Of a stretch of DNA of 64,000 nt, positions 17,610-26,022 are shown in pieces. The DNA comes from Streptomyces sp. MMG1533 (GTDB lineage Bacteria > Actinomycetota > Actinomycetes > Streptomycetales > Streptomycetaceae). Position 1 is the first letter of the stretch; each line of letters starts with the position of its first letter. Both the position numbers and the translations under genes were made by a program. The stretch spans positions 124,001 through 188,000 of the forward strand of contig NZ_LGDG01000156.1 of NCBI RefSeq assembly GCF_001279775.1. Direction: 5' to 3'. The notes under the pieces are model-generated. The model was not told where the DNA came from, searched no databases, and was given only the letters and a program-made list of their open reading frames with translations.

Positions 17610-18821
17610 TCAGCGCGAGGTGTCGAAGACCTCGTCGCGGGTGGCCGCGAGCGCGCTCTCCAGCGCGCCGCGCAGCACGGGGTGTTCACGGACGTCGCCG
17701 ACGACGAGCCGGGGCCGGGGTGCGGCCAGCTCCTCCAGTTCTGCCTGGACGAGAGCGCGCAGCGGTTCCCCGCCGCAGGTGAGCGAGGCGCCGCTGAGGA
17801 CGACGAGTTCGGGGTCGAGGACGGAGACGAGGGAGGCGAGACCGGTGGCGAGGTGTGTCGCGTACGCCTCCAGCAGGCGCCGGTGGGGGCCGTCGTCGGC
17901 CTTTGCGGCACGCGCGACGAGGGCGGCGGCGACCTCGGCGTACGGGCCCGACGGGATGTCCTCGACGCCCAGTTCGCGGGCCAGCTGGGGGATCGCCTGC
18001 GAGCCGGCCAGCTCCTGGTAGCCGCCGCTGCCGGCCTTGCTCACCTGTCGGACCAGAGGGGCGCCCGGCACCGGCAGGAAGCCGACCTCGCCGGCACCGC
18101 CGGTCCAGCCGCGGTGCAGCCGGCCGCCGAGGACCAGGGCGGCTCCGAGGCCGCCCTCGTTCCACAGCAGTACGAAGTCGCCGTGCCCGCGGGCCGCGCC
18201 GAGTCGCTGCTCGGCCACGGCGACGAGGTTGACGTCGTTCTCGTACCCGACCGGCATCGGCAGGGTGGCGGCGAGGTCGTCGAGGAGTGTGGGGGAGTGC
18301 CAGCCGGGGAGGTGCGAGGCGTAGCGCAGTCGGCCGGTGTTGGGGTCGAAGGCGCCGGGGGTGCCGATGACGAGCCGGTGGACGTCGTCACGGGCGAGCC
18401 CCGCCGCCTTCACCGCGCCGTCCAGGGCGTCGGTGACCTGGCGGACGACGGGCTGGGCGGGGCGTCTTCCCGGGGTCGGGAGTTCGTACGACCCCACCGT
18501 GCGGCCGGTGATGTCGGCGACGGCGGCGCGGACGCGCTCGGGGGTGACGTCGAGCCCGGCGGCGTACGCGGCGGCCGGGTTGACCTCGTACAACTGGGCG
18601 TTCGGCCCCGGGCGGCCCTCGCTGGTGCCGGTCGCGAGGACCAGCCCCGATGCCTCCAGGCGGGCCAGCAGCTGGGATGCGGTCGGCTTCGAGAGGCCGG
18701 TGAGCTTGCCGATCCGCGTGCGGGACAGCGGCCCGTGCTCCAGGAGGAGGTCCAGGGCGGCACGGTCGTTCATGGCGCGCAGGACGCTCGGGGTGCCCGG
18801 CGTACCGGCGGTTCCTGCCAT
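17610..18821 (-). CDS. csnR: ROK-family transcriptional regulator (CsnR-like)
   Basis: 403 residues from ATG 18821; the frame is open further upstream to 18926, but that stretch crosses the promoter and operator. A winged helix-turn-helix (about 12-60, LLEHGPLSRTRIGKLTGLSKPTASQLLARL) is followed by a ROK sugar-kinase-like domain with DVTPERVRAAV, VIGTPGAFDP and LLWNEGGLGAALVLGG. The cysteine-rich zinc motif of many ROK proteins (CxCGxxGC) is not visible. In S. lividans/coelicolor, CsnR represses chitosanase and its own csnR-K operon until chitosan oligomers appear. The gene order here is the same, and an inverted repeat sits 74 bases upstream of the ATG. Confidence 0.88.
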   Translation of the reverse strand: MAGTAGTPGTPSVLRAMNDRAALDLLLEHGPLSRTRIGKLTGLSKPTASQLLARLEASGLVLATGTSEGRPGPNAQLYEVNPAAAYAAGLDVTPERVRAAVADITGRTVGSYELPTPGRRPAQPVVRQVTDALDGAVKAAGLARDDVHRLVIGTPGAFDPNTGRLRYASHLPGWHSPTLLDDLAATLPMPVGYENDVNLVAVAEQRLGAARGHGDFVLLWNEGGLGAALVLGGRLHRGWTGGAGEVGFLPVPGAPLVRQVSKAGSGGYQELAGSQAIPQLARELGVEDIPSGPYAEVAAALVARAAKADDGPHRRLLEAYATHLATGLASLVSVLDPELVVLSGASLTCGGEPLRALVQAELEELAAPRPRLVVGDVREHPVLRGALESALAATRDEVFDTSR

Positions 18822-18894
18822 GGGTCGACACCTGCCTTTCGACTGTCCAGGTTCCCAGTGATCAGGCCGGGAAGTCCATCTCGGCATGATTGTT

Positions 18895-18907
18895 AGGAAG
18901 GTTTCCT
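18895..18907. promoter_or_regulatory. inverted repeat AGGAA-GGT-TTCCT, probable operator of the ROK regulator
   Basis: Arms AGGAA (18895-18899) and TTCCT (18903-18907) with a 3-base spacer lie just downstream of the predicted transcription start of the csnR-like operon and 74 bases before its ATG. Position and form fit autorepression by the ROK protein. The match to the CsnR consensus is from memory and not computed. Confidence 0.6.
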
Positions 18908-18911
18908 GTCT

Positions 18912-18927
18912 GGTGGTCTGGACCATA
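18912..18927. promoter_or_regulatory. dre-like site (DasR box) overlapping the -10 of the csnR-like operon
   Basis: The core TGGTCTGGACCA at 18914-18925 differs by one base from the dre core TGGTCTAGACCA bound by DasR, the GntR-family N-acetylglucosamine regulator of Streptomyces. It overlaps the predicted -10 hexamer, a good place for repression relieved by glucosamine-6-phosphate. Confidence 0.6.
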
Positions 18928-18951
18928 GGACTGGCGTGAAGCAGTCGTCAA
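18922..18951 (-). promoter_or_regulatory. predicted promoter of the csnR-like operon
   Basis: On the minus strand TTGACG (18946-18951) is followed after 18 bases by TATGGT (18922-18927), a vegetative-type promoter. The start would be near 18915, placing the dre-like site over the -10 and the inverted repeat just after +1. The rest of this gap, from 18952 to 19218, shows no other credible feature. Confidence 0.55.
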
Positions 18952-19218
18952 GAGACCGCCGCCGAGGCAACACAGTCGTTACCTGCGGGGTGCCGAGGAG
19001 TGAGGCGGCTGCCGGGCATGGCCGGAATGCGACCACGGCCACGGAGACGCCGTCTCCGCCCGGCCGGTCGCCGTCACCTCAGGCGCCGCCACCGAGCCGG
19101 TGTGGAAAAGAAGCCTGAAAAGATGCCGACGAACTCTCCGGGGCCGTCCTGCGGAGTGCGGAGTATCGACACGTCCGGGGAAGCTCCGCGACAAACCAGG
19201 CAGGGAGTGGGAATCCCG

Positions 19219-19434
19219 ATGGCGGATCCACGTGACTACGACGCTGCGATTCCCCACGTCCAGGAGCATCTGGACCGGTACCTGCGGGTGTTCACCGAGG
19301 TCCGCCGAACCCACGCCGGCCGTCCGCCGGAAGAGGTGCGCCAGGCTCTCGTCGGGAGGTTCGGGGACGAGGGGCTGACCGTCTGGAACGAGGTCGTGGA
19401 GGACGCGGCCCGCCGGATCGCCCTCGACGAGTGA
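19219..19434 (+). CDS. small conserved-type hypothetical protein (71 aa)
   Basis: 71 residues from ATG 19219, preceded by AGGGAGTGGGAA; a longer open frame upstream lacks typical coding character. The sequence is soluble, acidic and helical (RDYDAAIPHVQEHLDRYLRV, then PPEEVRQALVGRFGDEG), with no signal peptide, cysteine or recognisable domain. It stands alone between the csnR-like promoter and the convergent mscS gene. I do not recognise a function. Confidence 0.6.
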   Translation: MADPRDYDAAIPHVQEHLDRYLRVFTEVRRTHAGRPPEEVRQALVGRFGDEGLTVWNEVVEDAARRIALDE

Positions 19435-19459
19435 GGACGGCCCGGCCGGGGTGGGGCGG

Positions 19460-20557
19460 CTACTTCGCCACACTCGGCGGCGTCAGCGGCGTGGCCGCCT
19501 GCGCCTGCGGGGACGACGTGTTGGAGTACGCCGACGGGGCCGCCACCCCCGCCGTCGGGTCGGCGTCCGGGTCCTCGGCCACCAGGACGGCCGCGCCGCC
19601 GACGATCGGGATGTCCGCCGCGTCGAAGGCGTGCTTGATGCGCCAGCGGAGTTCGCGTTCGACGGTGAGGGACTTGCCGGGCATGGTCTTCGCCGAGACA
19701 CGGACGACCATCGAGTCGAGCAGGACGCTGTCCAGGCCGAGGACCTCGATCGGGCCCCAGAGGAGCTCGTTCCAGGGCTCTTCCTTGCTCATCTTCTCGG
19801 CGACCTCGCTCAGGGTCCGCCTCACCTTGTCGAGGTCCTCGCCCGAGCGGACGGTGACGTCGACGCCGGCCGTGGCCCAGCCCTGGGAGAGGTTGCCGAT
19901 GCGCTTGACCTCGCCGTTGCGGACGTACCAGATCTCGCCGTTGTCGCCGCGGAGTTTCGTGACCCGCAGGCCCACCTCGATGACCTCGCCCGAGGCGACG
20001 CCCGCGTCGATGGTGTCACCGACGCCGTACTGGTCCTCGAGGATCATGAAGACGCCGGAGAGGAAGTCCGTCACCAGGTTCCGCGCGCCGAAACCGATCG
20101 CCACGCCCGCGACACCGGCGGACGCCAGCAGCGGGGCCAGGTTGATCTCGAAGGTGCCGAGGATCATCAGGGCCGCGGTGCCGAGGATCAGGAAGCTCGC
20201 GACCGAACGGAGGACCGAGCCGATCGCCTGGGAGCGCTGGCGGCGCCGCTCCACGTTCACCAGCAGGCCGCCGAGCGCGCTGCCGTCGACCGAGTTCACC
20301 GAGCGGTTCATCCGGTCTATCAGCTTGGTGATGGCCCGCCGCACCACGACTCTCAGCACCGCCGCTATCACCAGGATCAGCAGGACCCTCAGCCCGATCG
20401 CCAGCCAGGTGGACCAGTTCTGCTCGATCCAGCCGGCGGCGTTCGTCGCGCTCTCCTGAGCGTCCTGGAGCGACGGCACCGCCGGAGTGGTCGGCGTCTC
20501 GGAGGGAGACGGCGACGGCGACGAACCGGCGGCCAGTAGGACGGCGGACAAGGACAC
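19460..20557 (-). CDS. mscS: MscS-family mechanosensitive ion channel
   Basis: 365 residues. A Ser/Pro-rich start (about 1-45) is followed by membrane helices (LAIGLRVLLILVIAAVLRVVV near 52-72, then two more) and the pore/beta-domain signature GVAGVAIGFGARNLVTDFLSGVFMILEDQYGVGDTI, split here over residues about 145-185. This is the diagnostic TM3-beta segment of the small-conductance mechanosensitive channel, which opens on hypo-osmotic shock. The tail beyond 300 is cytosolic. Monocistronic by context: its promoter faces the HNH gene across a divergent gap, and it converges on the 71-aa gene with a 25-base spacer. Confidence 0.92.
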   Translation of the reverse strand: MSLSAVLLAAGSSPSPSPSETPTTPAVPSLQDAQESATNAAGWIEQNWSTWLAIGLRVLLILVIAAVLRVVVRRAITKLIDRMNRSVNSVDGSALGGLLVNVERRRQRSQAIGSVLRSVASFLILGTAALMILGTFEINLAPLLASAGVAGVAIGFGARNLVTDFLSGVFMILEDQYGVGDTIDAGVASGEVIEVGLRVTKLRGDNGEIWYVRNGEVKRIGNLSQGWATAGVDVTVRSGEDLDKVRRTLSEVAEKMSKEEPWNELLWGPIEVLGLDSVLLDSMVVRVSAKTMPGKSLTVERELRWRIKHAFDAADIPIVGGAAVLVAEDPDADPTAGVAAPSAYSNTSSPQAQAATPLTPPSVAK

Positions 20558-20894
20558 GGCAGGTACCTCCAGTGCAGCGGTCCGCCCCTCCGGCAGCGGT
20601 CAAAGTCATCCGTCGTGGATCAAGGTCACGAAAAGGTCACCGGTGGGGCAGGCCCACCACACTATCGGGGCATCGTGTGTGGATCGTTGCAATGTTCGAG
20701 GGAGAGACCGCTCTCACCTGGGGATGTACAGGTGGGATGAACAGCTCATGATCCTGGGGATGCTTCGGATGTGGTCGAAAACACTCCCAGCCCGTTACCG
20801 GGACATGGTGGCGCTTCCACCAGGCATGAGGGGAGACTGACTACGAATCGTCCCGGCGCGAGCCACGCGCCGCCGGCGTCCAAGGAGGCCATCC
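20558..20894. other. divergent intergenic region between mscS and HNH gene
   Basis: 337 bases with no gene I can support. It must hold both divergent promoters. A 38-codon frame (ATG near 20724 to TGA 20840) is present but shows no ribosome site or recognisable product. A clean AAGGAGG at 20882-20888 serves the HNH gene. Confidence 0.5.
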
Positions 20895-21431
20895 GTGCCG
20901 CATGTCCTGGTCCTGAACGCGTCGTACGAGCCGCTCGGCGTCGTACCGCTCCGCCGCGCGCTCATCCTCGTCCTCGAGAACAAGGCCGTGTGCCTCGAGG
21001 AGTCCGGCGCCTTCATGCACAGCGCAACCGTCACAGTCCCCGCACCCAGCGTGGTCCGGCTCAAGCGATTCGTCCGGGTTCCCTATCGGGGGCCCGTTCC
21101 TCTGACCCGTCGAGCGCTGTTCGCCCGTGACGGGGGCCGGTGCATGTACTGCGGTGGCGTCGCAACCAGCGTCGACCACGTCATCCCGCGCAGCCGCGGG
21201 GGCAAGCACGTCTGGGACAACGTGGTGGCGTCCTGCCGCCGCTGCAACCACGTGAAGGCCGACCGCCATCTCGTCGAGATCGGCTGGCGGTTGCGCCACA
21301 AACCCGCCCCGCCCACCGGCCTGGCCTGGCGCATCATCGGGACCGGCCACAGGGATCCGCGCTGGATGCCGTACTTGCAGCCATACGGCGCGGACGACGC
21401 CCTGGCCCGGATCGAGGGCATTTCCGCCTGA
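20895..21431 (+). CDS. HNH endonuclease family protein
   Basis: 178 residues from GTG 20895 with AAGGAGG six bases upstream. An N-terminal segment (VLVLNASYEPLGVVPLRRAL) precedes a compact HNH nuclease: CMYCGG zinc knuckle, DHVIPRSRGG with the catalytic His, and CRRCNHVKADR completing the zinc and HNH residues. It is a stand-alone, highly conserved actinobacterial type; the cellular role (repair or restriction-like) is not known. A strong hairpin follows the stop. Confidence 0.92.
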   Translation: MPHVLVLNASYEPLGVVPLRRALILVLENKAVCLEESGAFMHSATVTVPAPSVVRLKRFVRVPYRGPVPLTRRALFARDGGRCMYCGGVATSVDHVIPRSRGGKHVWDNVVASCRRCNHVKADRHLVEIGWRLRHKPAPPTGLAWRIIGTGHRDPRWMPYLQPYGADDALARIEGISA

Positions 21432-21468
21432 CGCGATCCGGGCTTTTGCATACCCGCGGTCATTCGAA

Positions 21469-21493
21469 GGCCCCACGTCCGGGACGTGGGGCC
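21469..21493. terminator. bidirectional hairpin terminator
   Basis: A perfect 11-bp stem (GGCCCCACGTC / GACGTGGGGCC) with a 3-base loop lies between the HNH gene and the convergent sigma-factor operon. There is no T-tract, as is usual in Streptomyces. Confidence 0.8.
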
Positions 21494-21543
21494 CTCGGCA
21501 CGCCCTCTCCAAAGCCTCACCCAGGCCCCCTCCGAGGCCTCCT

Positions 21544-22185
21544 TCAGGCGGGCGCCCCTTCCGCCCGCGCCCCGCGTACGACATACAGCGCCCCGCCCAC
21601 CGCGAAGGCCGCCAGTGCCGCCGCCCAGGCGCCCCTCTCGCCGCCGGGCTGCACCGGCCAGGCCCACACCGCCGTGCCGACGAGCCCCCGCGCACCGGCC
21701 GACCCCAGATACACCGCGCTGACGTAGCCGAAGGCAGGCAGCCAGCTCAGCCGGGCGCCGAGCAGGGCGGCCGCGGCCGTGGTGAGGCCCGCGGAACCGA
21801 GCATGTTGCGGATCATCGCGGGCGGGCCGAACACGGACGCGTGCCCGAGCACCGACACCGACAGGAGGGCCGCGGCGAGCGCGGTGAGGGCCGACAGATG
21901 GACCAGACGCTGCAGCCACCACGGCCGTGCGGCCGTACGGTCCAGCTCGTCGGACGCGGTGTGCAGGCTCGACCCGATGACCGCGGCGGCGAACAGCGGG
22001 GCCAGCGCCACGACCGGAACCCTTCGCTCCGGATCGACGTAGGCGTCCAGACCGTGTGCCGCCCACACGGCGAGCCCGGCGGTTGCGACGAGCACGACGA
22101 GGGCGCGCGGGACGGTGCGCGAGCGGGCGTACAGAAGCAGACCGTCGGCGCGTGAGCGGTCGTAGCGCACGAAGAGCTCCGTCAC
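21544..22185 (-). CDS. multi-spanning membrane protein, last gene of the sigma/ABC operon
   Basis: 213 residues from GTG 22185, overlapping the previous stop by four bases (GTGA). After a short cytosolic start (VTELFVRYDRSRADGLLLYARS) there are about five or six hydrophobic helices, including ALVVLVATAGLAVWAAHG, VVALAPLFAAAVIGSS and ALTALAAALLSVSVLG. No ATPase or catalytic motif is seen. It is probably a membrane component of the ABC system encoded upstream; no family is recognised. Confidence 0.82.
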   Translation of the reverse strand: MTELFVRYDRSRADGLLLYARSRTVPRALVVLVATAGLAVWAAHGLDAYVDPERRVPVVALAPLFAAAVIGSSLHTASDELDRTAARPWWLQRLVHLSALTALAAALLSVSVLGHASVFGPPAMIRNMLGSAGLTTAAAALLGARLSWLPAFGYVSAVYLGSAGARGLVGTAVWAWPVQPGGERGAWAAALAAFAVGGALYVVRGARAEGAPA

Positions 22186-23513
22186 AGCGTCGGCACCTCG
22201 CTCGGCCGGCACTCGTCCGTCGTCGCGAAGTACTCCGACAGCCAGGCGCGGCGCTCCTGCGCGCCCATCGCCTCCAGACGGGCGCGGGCCGCGAGCCGGG
22301 CCTTGAGCCTGGCCTGGTCGGCCGCGCTCCCGTGGGCCAGTTGCTCGTCGAAATCCTTCTCCAACGGGCTGGGTGCCAGATAGTGCTGCACGGCGTCGTC
22401 GACCGGGTCCAGACGCGGGTCCACCTCGTCGCACTCACCCCGGCCGTACAGCGTCATCCCGGCCGCCCAGGCGTACTCCCGCGGATCGGTGAGCTCACCG
22501 CGTACGACCGTCCAGCCGATCGGCGCGATCATCGGCAGCTCCACCTCGTCCCGGCCCGGCCGCCCCGGCAGGTCCTCGTAGCGCACCGGCAGGTTCCGTA
22601 CGCCCTCCAGGCGGCCGGTGAGCTCGGACAGGGCGTCCCCGACCTGCGGGAGAAGCTCCTCGTAGCGGGCGTTCACGCAGATCTGCGGGGTCGTGGACGT
22701 GTCGCACACCTGGCGACGGGCGAGCGCGCCGGTGTGCCACAGGCCGTCGTGCCCGGTCTGCACCAGCAGCACGCCCGCGGCGGTCGCGGCGGCCAGCGGC
22801 AGCAGCGCGACGGCACGACGGCGGGCCGCGTACGCCAGGACCGCGGCGGCCGAGAGGCCGGCCGCCCACACGGTCATCGCCACCGGCTGCCACCACACCG
22901 GGACCGACACGGTCGTGCCGTCGACGACGGGCGACAAGGCGGCGAGGCCGTCGTGACCGCCGTACGAGAGGAAGCCGAGCACGGCGTAGGCGCCCACCGC
23001 CAGCAGCGGTGCCGCGAGCCGCCAGGCCACCAGCCGGCCCGCGACCTGGCCCGCCACGGCGGCGCACGCCAGGACGACCGCGTCCGTGAGCACCGCGACC
23101 GGGTACGGGCCGTCGCCCGTGGCGCAGTACCAGGTGGCGAGCCAGGCGAGGACGACCGCGGCCGCGTATCCGGCGACCACCCACAGCGTCAGGGGCAGCG
23201 CCGAGGCCAGCAGCCGGGGGAGCGGGCCGCGCGCGGCCGTCGCCATCAGCTCCCCGGTACGGCGCCGGCGCTCGCGTCCGCCGTGCCGGCAGCCCGCCGC
23301 CAGCGCCAGCGGGACACCCAGCAGCCCGGCCGCCGCGTGCAACCGCTCGCGGGTCTCGGCCCAGCCGCCCTGCCACTGCGTCGACGTCGTGGCCATGGCG
23401 ACCGCGAGCGTCAGCAGGACGGCGGCGCCGGCCCAGGGGGCGAAGCCACGGACGGCCTCGGTCCGCAGCGGGTGCGGCGCACTCCGCGGTTTCCTTTCCG
23501 CCACGAGGGTCAT
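22182..23513 (-). CDS. membrane protein, probable ABC-2-like permease with extracytoplasmic domain
   Basis: 443 residues. Helices occur at about 22-45 (WAGAAVLLTLAVAMATTS), 58-72, 98-125, 135-160, 170-185, 210-235 and 245-260, followed by a soluble C-terminal domain of about 180 residues with four cysteines (VCDTSTTPQICVNARY, GECDEVD and TDECRPSE). The topology is permease-like with a large C-terminal domain, perhaps outside the cell and disulfide-bonded. It overlaps the ATPase gene upstream and the 213-aa gene downstream by four bases each, so all are co-translated. The substrate is unknown. Confidence 0.83.
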   Translation of the reverse strand: MTLVAERKPRSAPHPLRTEAVRGFAPWAGAAVLLTLAVAMATTSTQWQGGWAETRERLHAAAGLLGVPLALAAGCRHGGRERRRRTGELMATAARGPLPRLLASALPLTLWVVAGYAAAVVLAWLATWYCATGDGPYPVAVLTDAVVLACAAVAGQVAGRLVAWRLAAPLLAVGAYAVLGFLSYGGHDGLAALSPVVDGTTVSVPVWWQPVAMTVWAAGLSAAAVLAYAARRRAVALLPLAAATAAGVLLVQTGHDGLWHTGALARRQVCDTSTTPQICVNARYEELLPQVGDALSELTGRLEGVRNLPVRYEDLPGRPGRDEVELPMIAPIGWTVVRGELTDPREYAWAAGMTLYGRGECDEVDPRLDPVDDAVQHYLAPSPLEKDFDEQLAHGSAADQARLKARLAARARLEAMGAQERRAWLSEYFATTDECRPSEVPTL

Positions 23514-24343
23514 CGCGCCGTTCCTTCCAGCGTGTGGGCCGGTGCGGTGGACGCGCGGTGGGTGCGCAGGGCCGCCGTGTAGCCGCGCTCGATCGGGTTG
23601 TCGCCGATGCCGTCCGCCGTCTCGCCGAGCGCGGCCAGTGAGGCGGGGGTGCCGCGGTAGGCGACCCGGCCCGACTCGACGAGGGTGACCTCCGTGCAGG
23701 CCGCCGCAACGTCCTCCACCAGGTGCGTGGAGACGATGACGGTGGACGAGGCGCCCAGCTCGCGCAGCAGCTCGCGGAACTCCACGCGCTGCTCCGGGTC
23801 GAGGCCGGCGGTCGGCTCGTCGAGCAGCAGGACGTCGGGGTCGTTGACGACGGCCTGCGCGATGCCGACGCGGCGGATCATGCCACCGGACAGCGTCTTG
23901 ACCTTCGCGTCGATGCGGTCGGCGAGACCGACGCGGGCGACGGCCCGTTCGACGGCGGCCGGGGTGCCGGCGGCGGGCATCTCCTTCAGCCAGGCCACGT
24001 ACGCGACGAACTCCCGCACGGTGAACCCCGGGTAGTAGCCGAACTCCTGCGGCAGATAGCCCAGCCGCCGTCGCACCGCAGCACGCCGCCGGTGGTCGCG
24101 GACGTCGTCCCCGAGCAGCTCCACCCGGCCGCCGGTCGGTGCGGCGACCGTGGCGAGGACCCGGATCAGCGAGGTCTTGCCCGCGCCGTTCGGCCCGAGC
24201 AGCCCGTGCACACCGGGGCCGAAGTCGAGGTCCATCGCGTCGAGGGCGACGGTCCTGCGGTGCCGGACGTGCAGGCCGGTCACTCGTATCGTGCTCAACG
24301 GTTCTCCAGACGTGGGACGGGAGGCGGGCGCGGCCGTGCTCAC
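23510..24343 (-). CDS. ABC transporter ATP-binding protein
   Basis: 277 residues from GTG 24343, which overlaps the anti-sigma stop by four bases. All ATPase motifs are present: Walker A GPNGAGKTS, Q-loop GYLPQEFGYYPGF, signature LSGGMIRRVGIAQ, Walker B VLLLDEPTAGLD and switch His in STHLVED. The type, with YYPGFTVREFVAYVAWLKE, is that of ABC-2 exporter or drug/lantibiotic-immunity ATPases. Its partners are probably the two following membrane proteins and possibly the membrane domain of the anti-sigma protein. Confidence 0.94.
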   Translation of the reverse strand: MSTAAPASRPTSGEPLSTIRVTGLHVRHRRTVALDAMDLDFGPGVHGLLGPNGAGKTSLIRVLATVAAPTGGRVELLGDDVRDHRRRAAVRRRLGYLPQEFGYYPGFTVREFVAYVAWLKEMPAAGTPAAVERAVARVGLADRIDAKVKTLSGGMIRRVGIAQAVVNDPDVLLLDEPTAGLDPEQRVEFRELLRELGASSTVIVSTHLVEDVAAACTEVTLVESGRVAYRGTPASLAALGETADGIGDNPIERGYTAALRTHRASTAPAHTLEGTAR

Positions 24344-25242
24344 GGCCTCTCCAAGCGGTCGTAGGCGGGACGGCGGGCGGCCAGCAGCACGGCGCACAGG
24401 ACGGCCGCCGCCGCCCAGCCGCCCTGCGCCGGGGCGCCGTCGAGGCAGTACGCGAGCTGCTCGGACAGGCGGGCCGTCAGCCGGTCGCCGGGCGCGGCGA
24501 GCGCCGGGGCGAGTACGGCGCACAGCCAGCCGCCGCCGGTCACGGCCGTCGCCGCCCGGCAGCCGACCCAGCCGGCCAGCGCCAGCGAGGCCAGCGTCAG
24601 CGCGAGCCCCGGCAGCAGCCAGGCGGCCGCGCCCGGAGCACCCGACGACGGCACCAGCAGCCCGGCCAGCGTCAGCAACGGCAGACTCACCGCCAGCACG
24701 GCGATCGTCCGCGTCAGCACCAGCCGCAGCCCCGCGGACGGCGTGGACGCGGCGATCTCGTGCAGCGGGTCGGCGTGCGACCCGTAGGACAGGGCGACCC
24801 CGGCCACCGGCACGACGGGCGCGATCGCCAGCAGCATGGTCCGGGCGCCGGTGAAGCCGGCGCCGTACGCGAGGACGACGGCCCCGAACGCCACCAGCAG
24901 CACGGCCGGCAGCCAGGCACCGCGCACGGCGGGGCCGGCGGCCCAGAGGACGCGGGTGGGACGGAGGCCGAGGGACGGGGGAGCGAGCCGGCGGGACGAG
25001 CGGATGCGGGCCCGGGGAGCGGCCGCCGCCGGCCTCGGAGATACCGGCGCCGCCCCCAGCACGGCGCCCCGCACCTCCGCCAGCACCATCCCCGCCGATG
25101 TCTCCCGCACCGCCCGCGACACCCGCGCCGCGCACCGGCCGCAGCCCTCCAGGTGCTTCTCCAGGGACCAGGCGTCCGGTTCCGGGAGGGAGCCGTCGCC
25201 GTAGCGGGTGACGAGGTCGTCGGACGCGTGCCAGCCGGTCAT
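24340..25242 (-). CDS. zinc-finger anti-sigma factor fused to a multi-spanning membrane domain
   Basis: 300 residues from ATG 25242, overlapping the sigma-factor stop by four bases (ATGA). The first 45 residues hold the ZAS/zf-HC2 motif HLEGCGRC that binds zinc and a sigma factor. Instead of the usual single membrane helix, five or six helices follow (for example WLPAVLLVAFGAVVLAYGAG, MLLAIAPVVPVAGVALSYG, ALTLASLALAGWVGC). So the sigma-binding module is joined to a permease-like domain. It probably holds the ECF factor inactive at the membrane; the ABC ATPase encoded next might regulate or energise it. Confidence 0.88.
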   Translation of the reverse strand: MTGWHASDDLVTRYGDGSLPEPDAWSLEKHLEGCGRCAARVSRAVRETSAGMVLAEVRGAVLGAAPVSPRPAAAAPRARIRSSRRLAPPSLGLRPTRVLWAAGPAVRGAWLPAVLLVAFGAVVLAYGAGFTGARTMLLAIAPVVPVAGVALSYGSHADPLHEIAASTPSAGLRLVLTRTIAVLAVSLPLLTLAGLLVPSSGAPGAAAWLLPGLALTLASLALAGWVGCRAATAVTGGGWLCAVLAPALAAPGDRLTARLSEQLAYCLDGAPAQGGWAAAAVLCAVLLAARRPAYDRLERP

Positions 25243-25865
25243 GCCGGGCCTCCCATCGGTGACGGGTTCAACTGGGCGAGGGCCGCCCGGAGTTCGGCGC
25301 GGGCGCGCATCGCGCGGGACTTGACGGTGCCCTCGGGTATGCCGAGCAGCCGGGCCGTCTCGCGGGTGGTCAGCCCGTCGACGACCGTGGCGCGCAGCAC
25401 CTCGCGCAGCTCGGGGGAGATCCGGTCGAGGGCGGTGCCGACGTCGCCGTACTCCAGTGCGGCCAGCACCCGGTCCTCCGCGGACGGCGTGGACGCGTAC
25501 CCGACGTGTGTCTCGTCGGCCGGCGTGTCCAAGGGCGCCGTCTCCAGCCGCGCGGCCCGCTCGTGCGCCCGTCGCGCGTCGACCAGGCGCCGCGCGGCGA
25601 TGGTCCACAGCCAGCCGCCGGCCTCCTCGCCACGGTGCCCGGCCGCCGACCGCCACACCGTGACGAACGTGTCCTGGAGCGCCTCGCGCACGACCTCCGC
25701 GTCGGCGCAGCGCCGGGTCAGCCGGGCGTGCAGCCAGCCCGCGTGCCGGTCGTACAGCTCGGCCATCGCCGCCGAGTCCCCGGCCGCGACCGCGCGCAGC
25801 AGCGCCGCGTCGGAGTCTCCCTCGTCCTTCTCCCGGTGGCCCCCCATGGGGCGGAACAGTCTCAC
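25239..25865 (-). CDS. ECF RNA polymerase sigma factor
   Basis: 208 residues from GTG 25865 (ATG 25847 is an alternative). Region 2 (AALLRAVAAGDSAAMAELYDRH, EALQDTFVTVWRSA) and region 4 (LREVLRATVVDGLTTRETARLLGIPEGTVKSRAMRARAEL, about 150-195) are complete. It is first in a five-gene operon with its zinc-finger anti-sigma, an ABC ATPase and two membrane proteins. Just upstream, AACC (minus strand, 25896-25899) and TC (25878-25879) are 16 bases apart, an ECF-type promoter hint for autoregulation. The regulon is unknown. Confidence 0.92.
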   Translation of the reverse strand: MRLFRPMGGHREKDEGDSDAALLRAVAAGDSAAMAELYDRHAGWLHARLTRRCADAEVVREALQDTFVTVWRSAAGHRGEEAGGWLWTIAARRLVDARRAHERAARLETAPLDTPADETHVGYASTPSAEDRVLAALEYGDVGTALDRISPELREVLRATVVDGLTTRETARLLGIPEGTVKSRAMRARAELRAALAQLNPSPMGGPA

Positions 25866-25995
25866 AACCTGTCTATCGACCGGCTCGGAGCGCCCGGTTC
25901 ACGAGGCCCTCCGGCACCCTGTTGCCCGTCGTCGCCCGTCCCCCGGCGAGAGTGGACGTCGTGGGCGGTTTATCCCAATCTGGAGGTATCGCGCC

Positions 25996-26022
25996 GGAAC
26001 AGAATGTGAGTAGAGGCACGTT
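25996..26022 (+). promoter_or_regulatory. candidate ECF/SigR-type promoter for the 75-aa gene and malQ
   Basis: GGAAC (25996-26000), 19 bases, then GTT (26020-26022) resembles GGAAY-N18/19-GTT promoters read by SigR-like ECF factors. It lies about 80 bases before the 75-aa gene and faces away from the ECF operon. Short motif, so it could be chance. Confidence 0.35.

Noticed and set aside
20724..20840. 38-codon open frame before the HNH gene
   Set aside because: No ribosome site, no recognisable product and many Met codons by chance; insufficient support.
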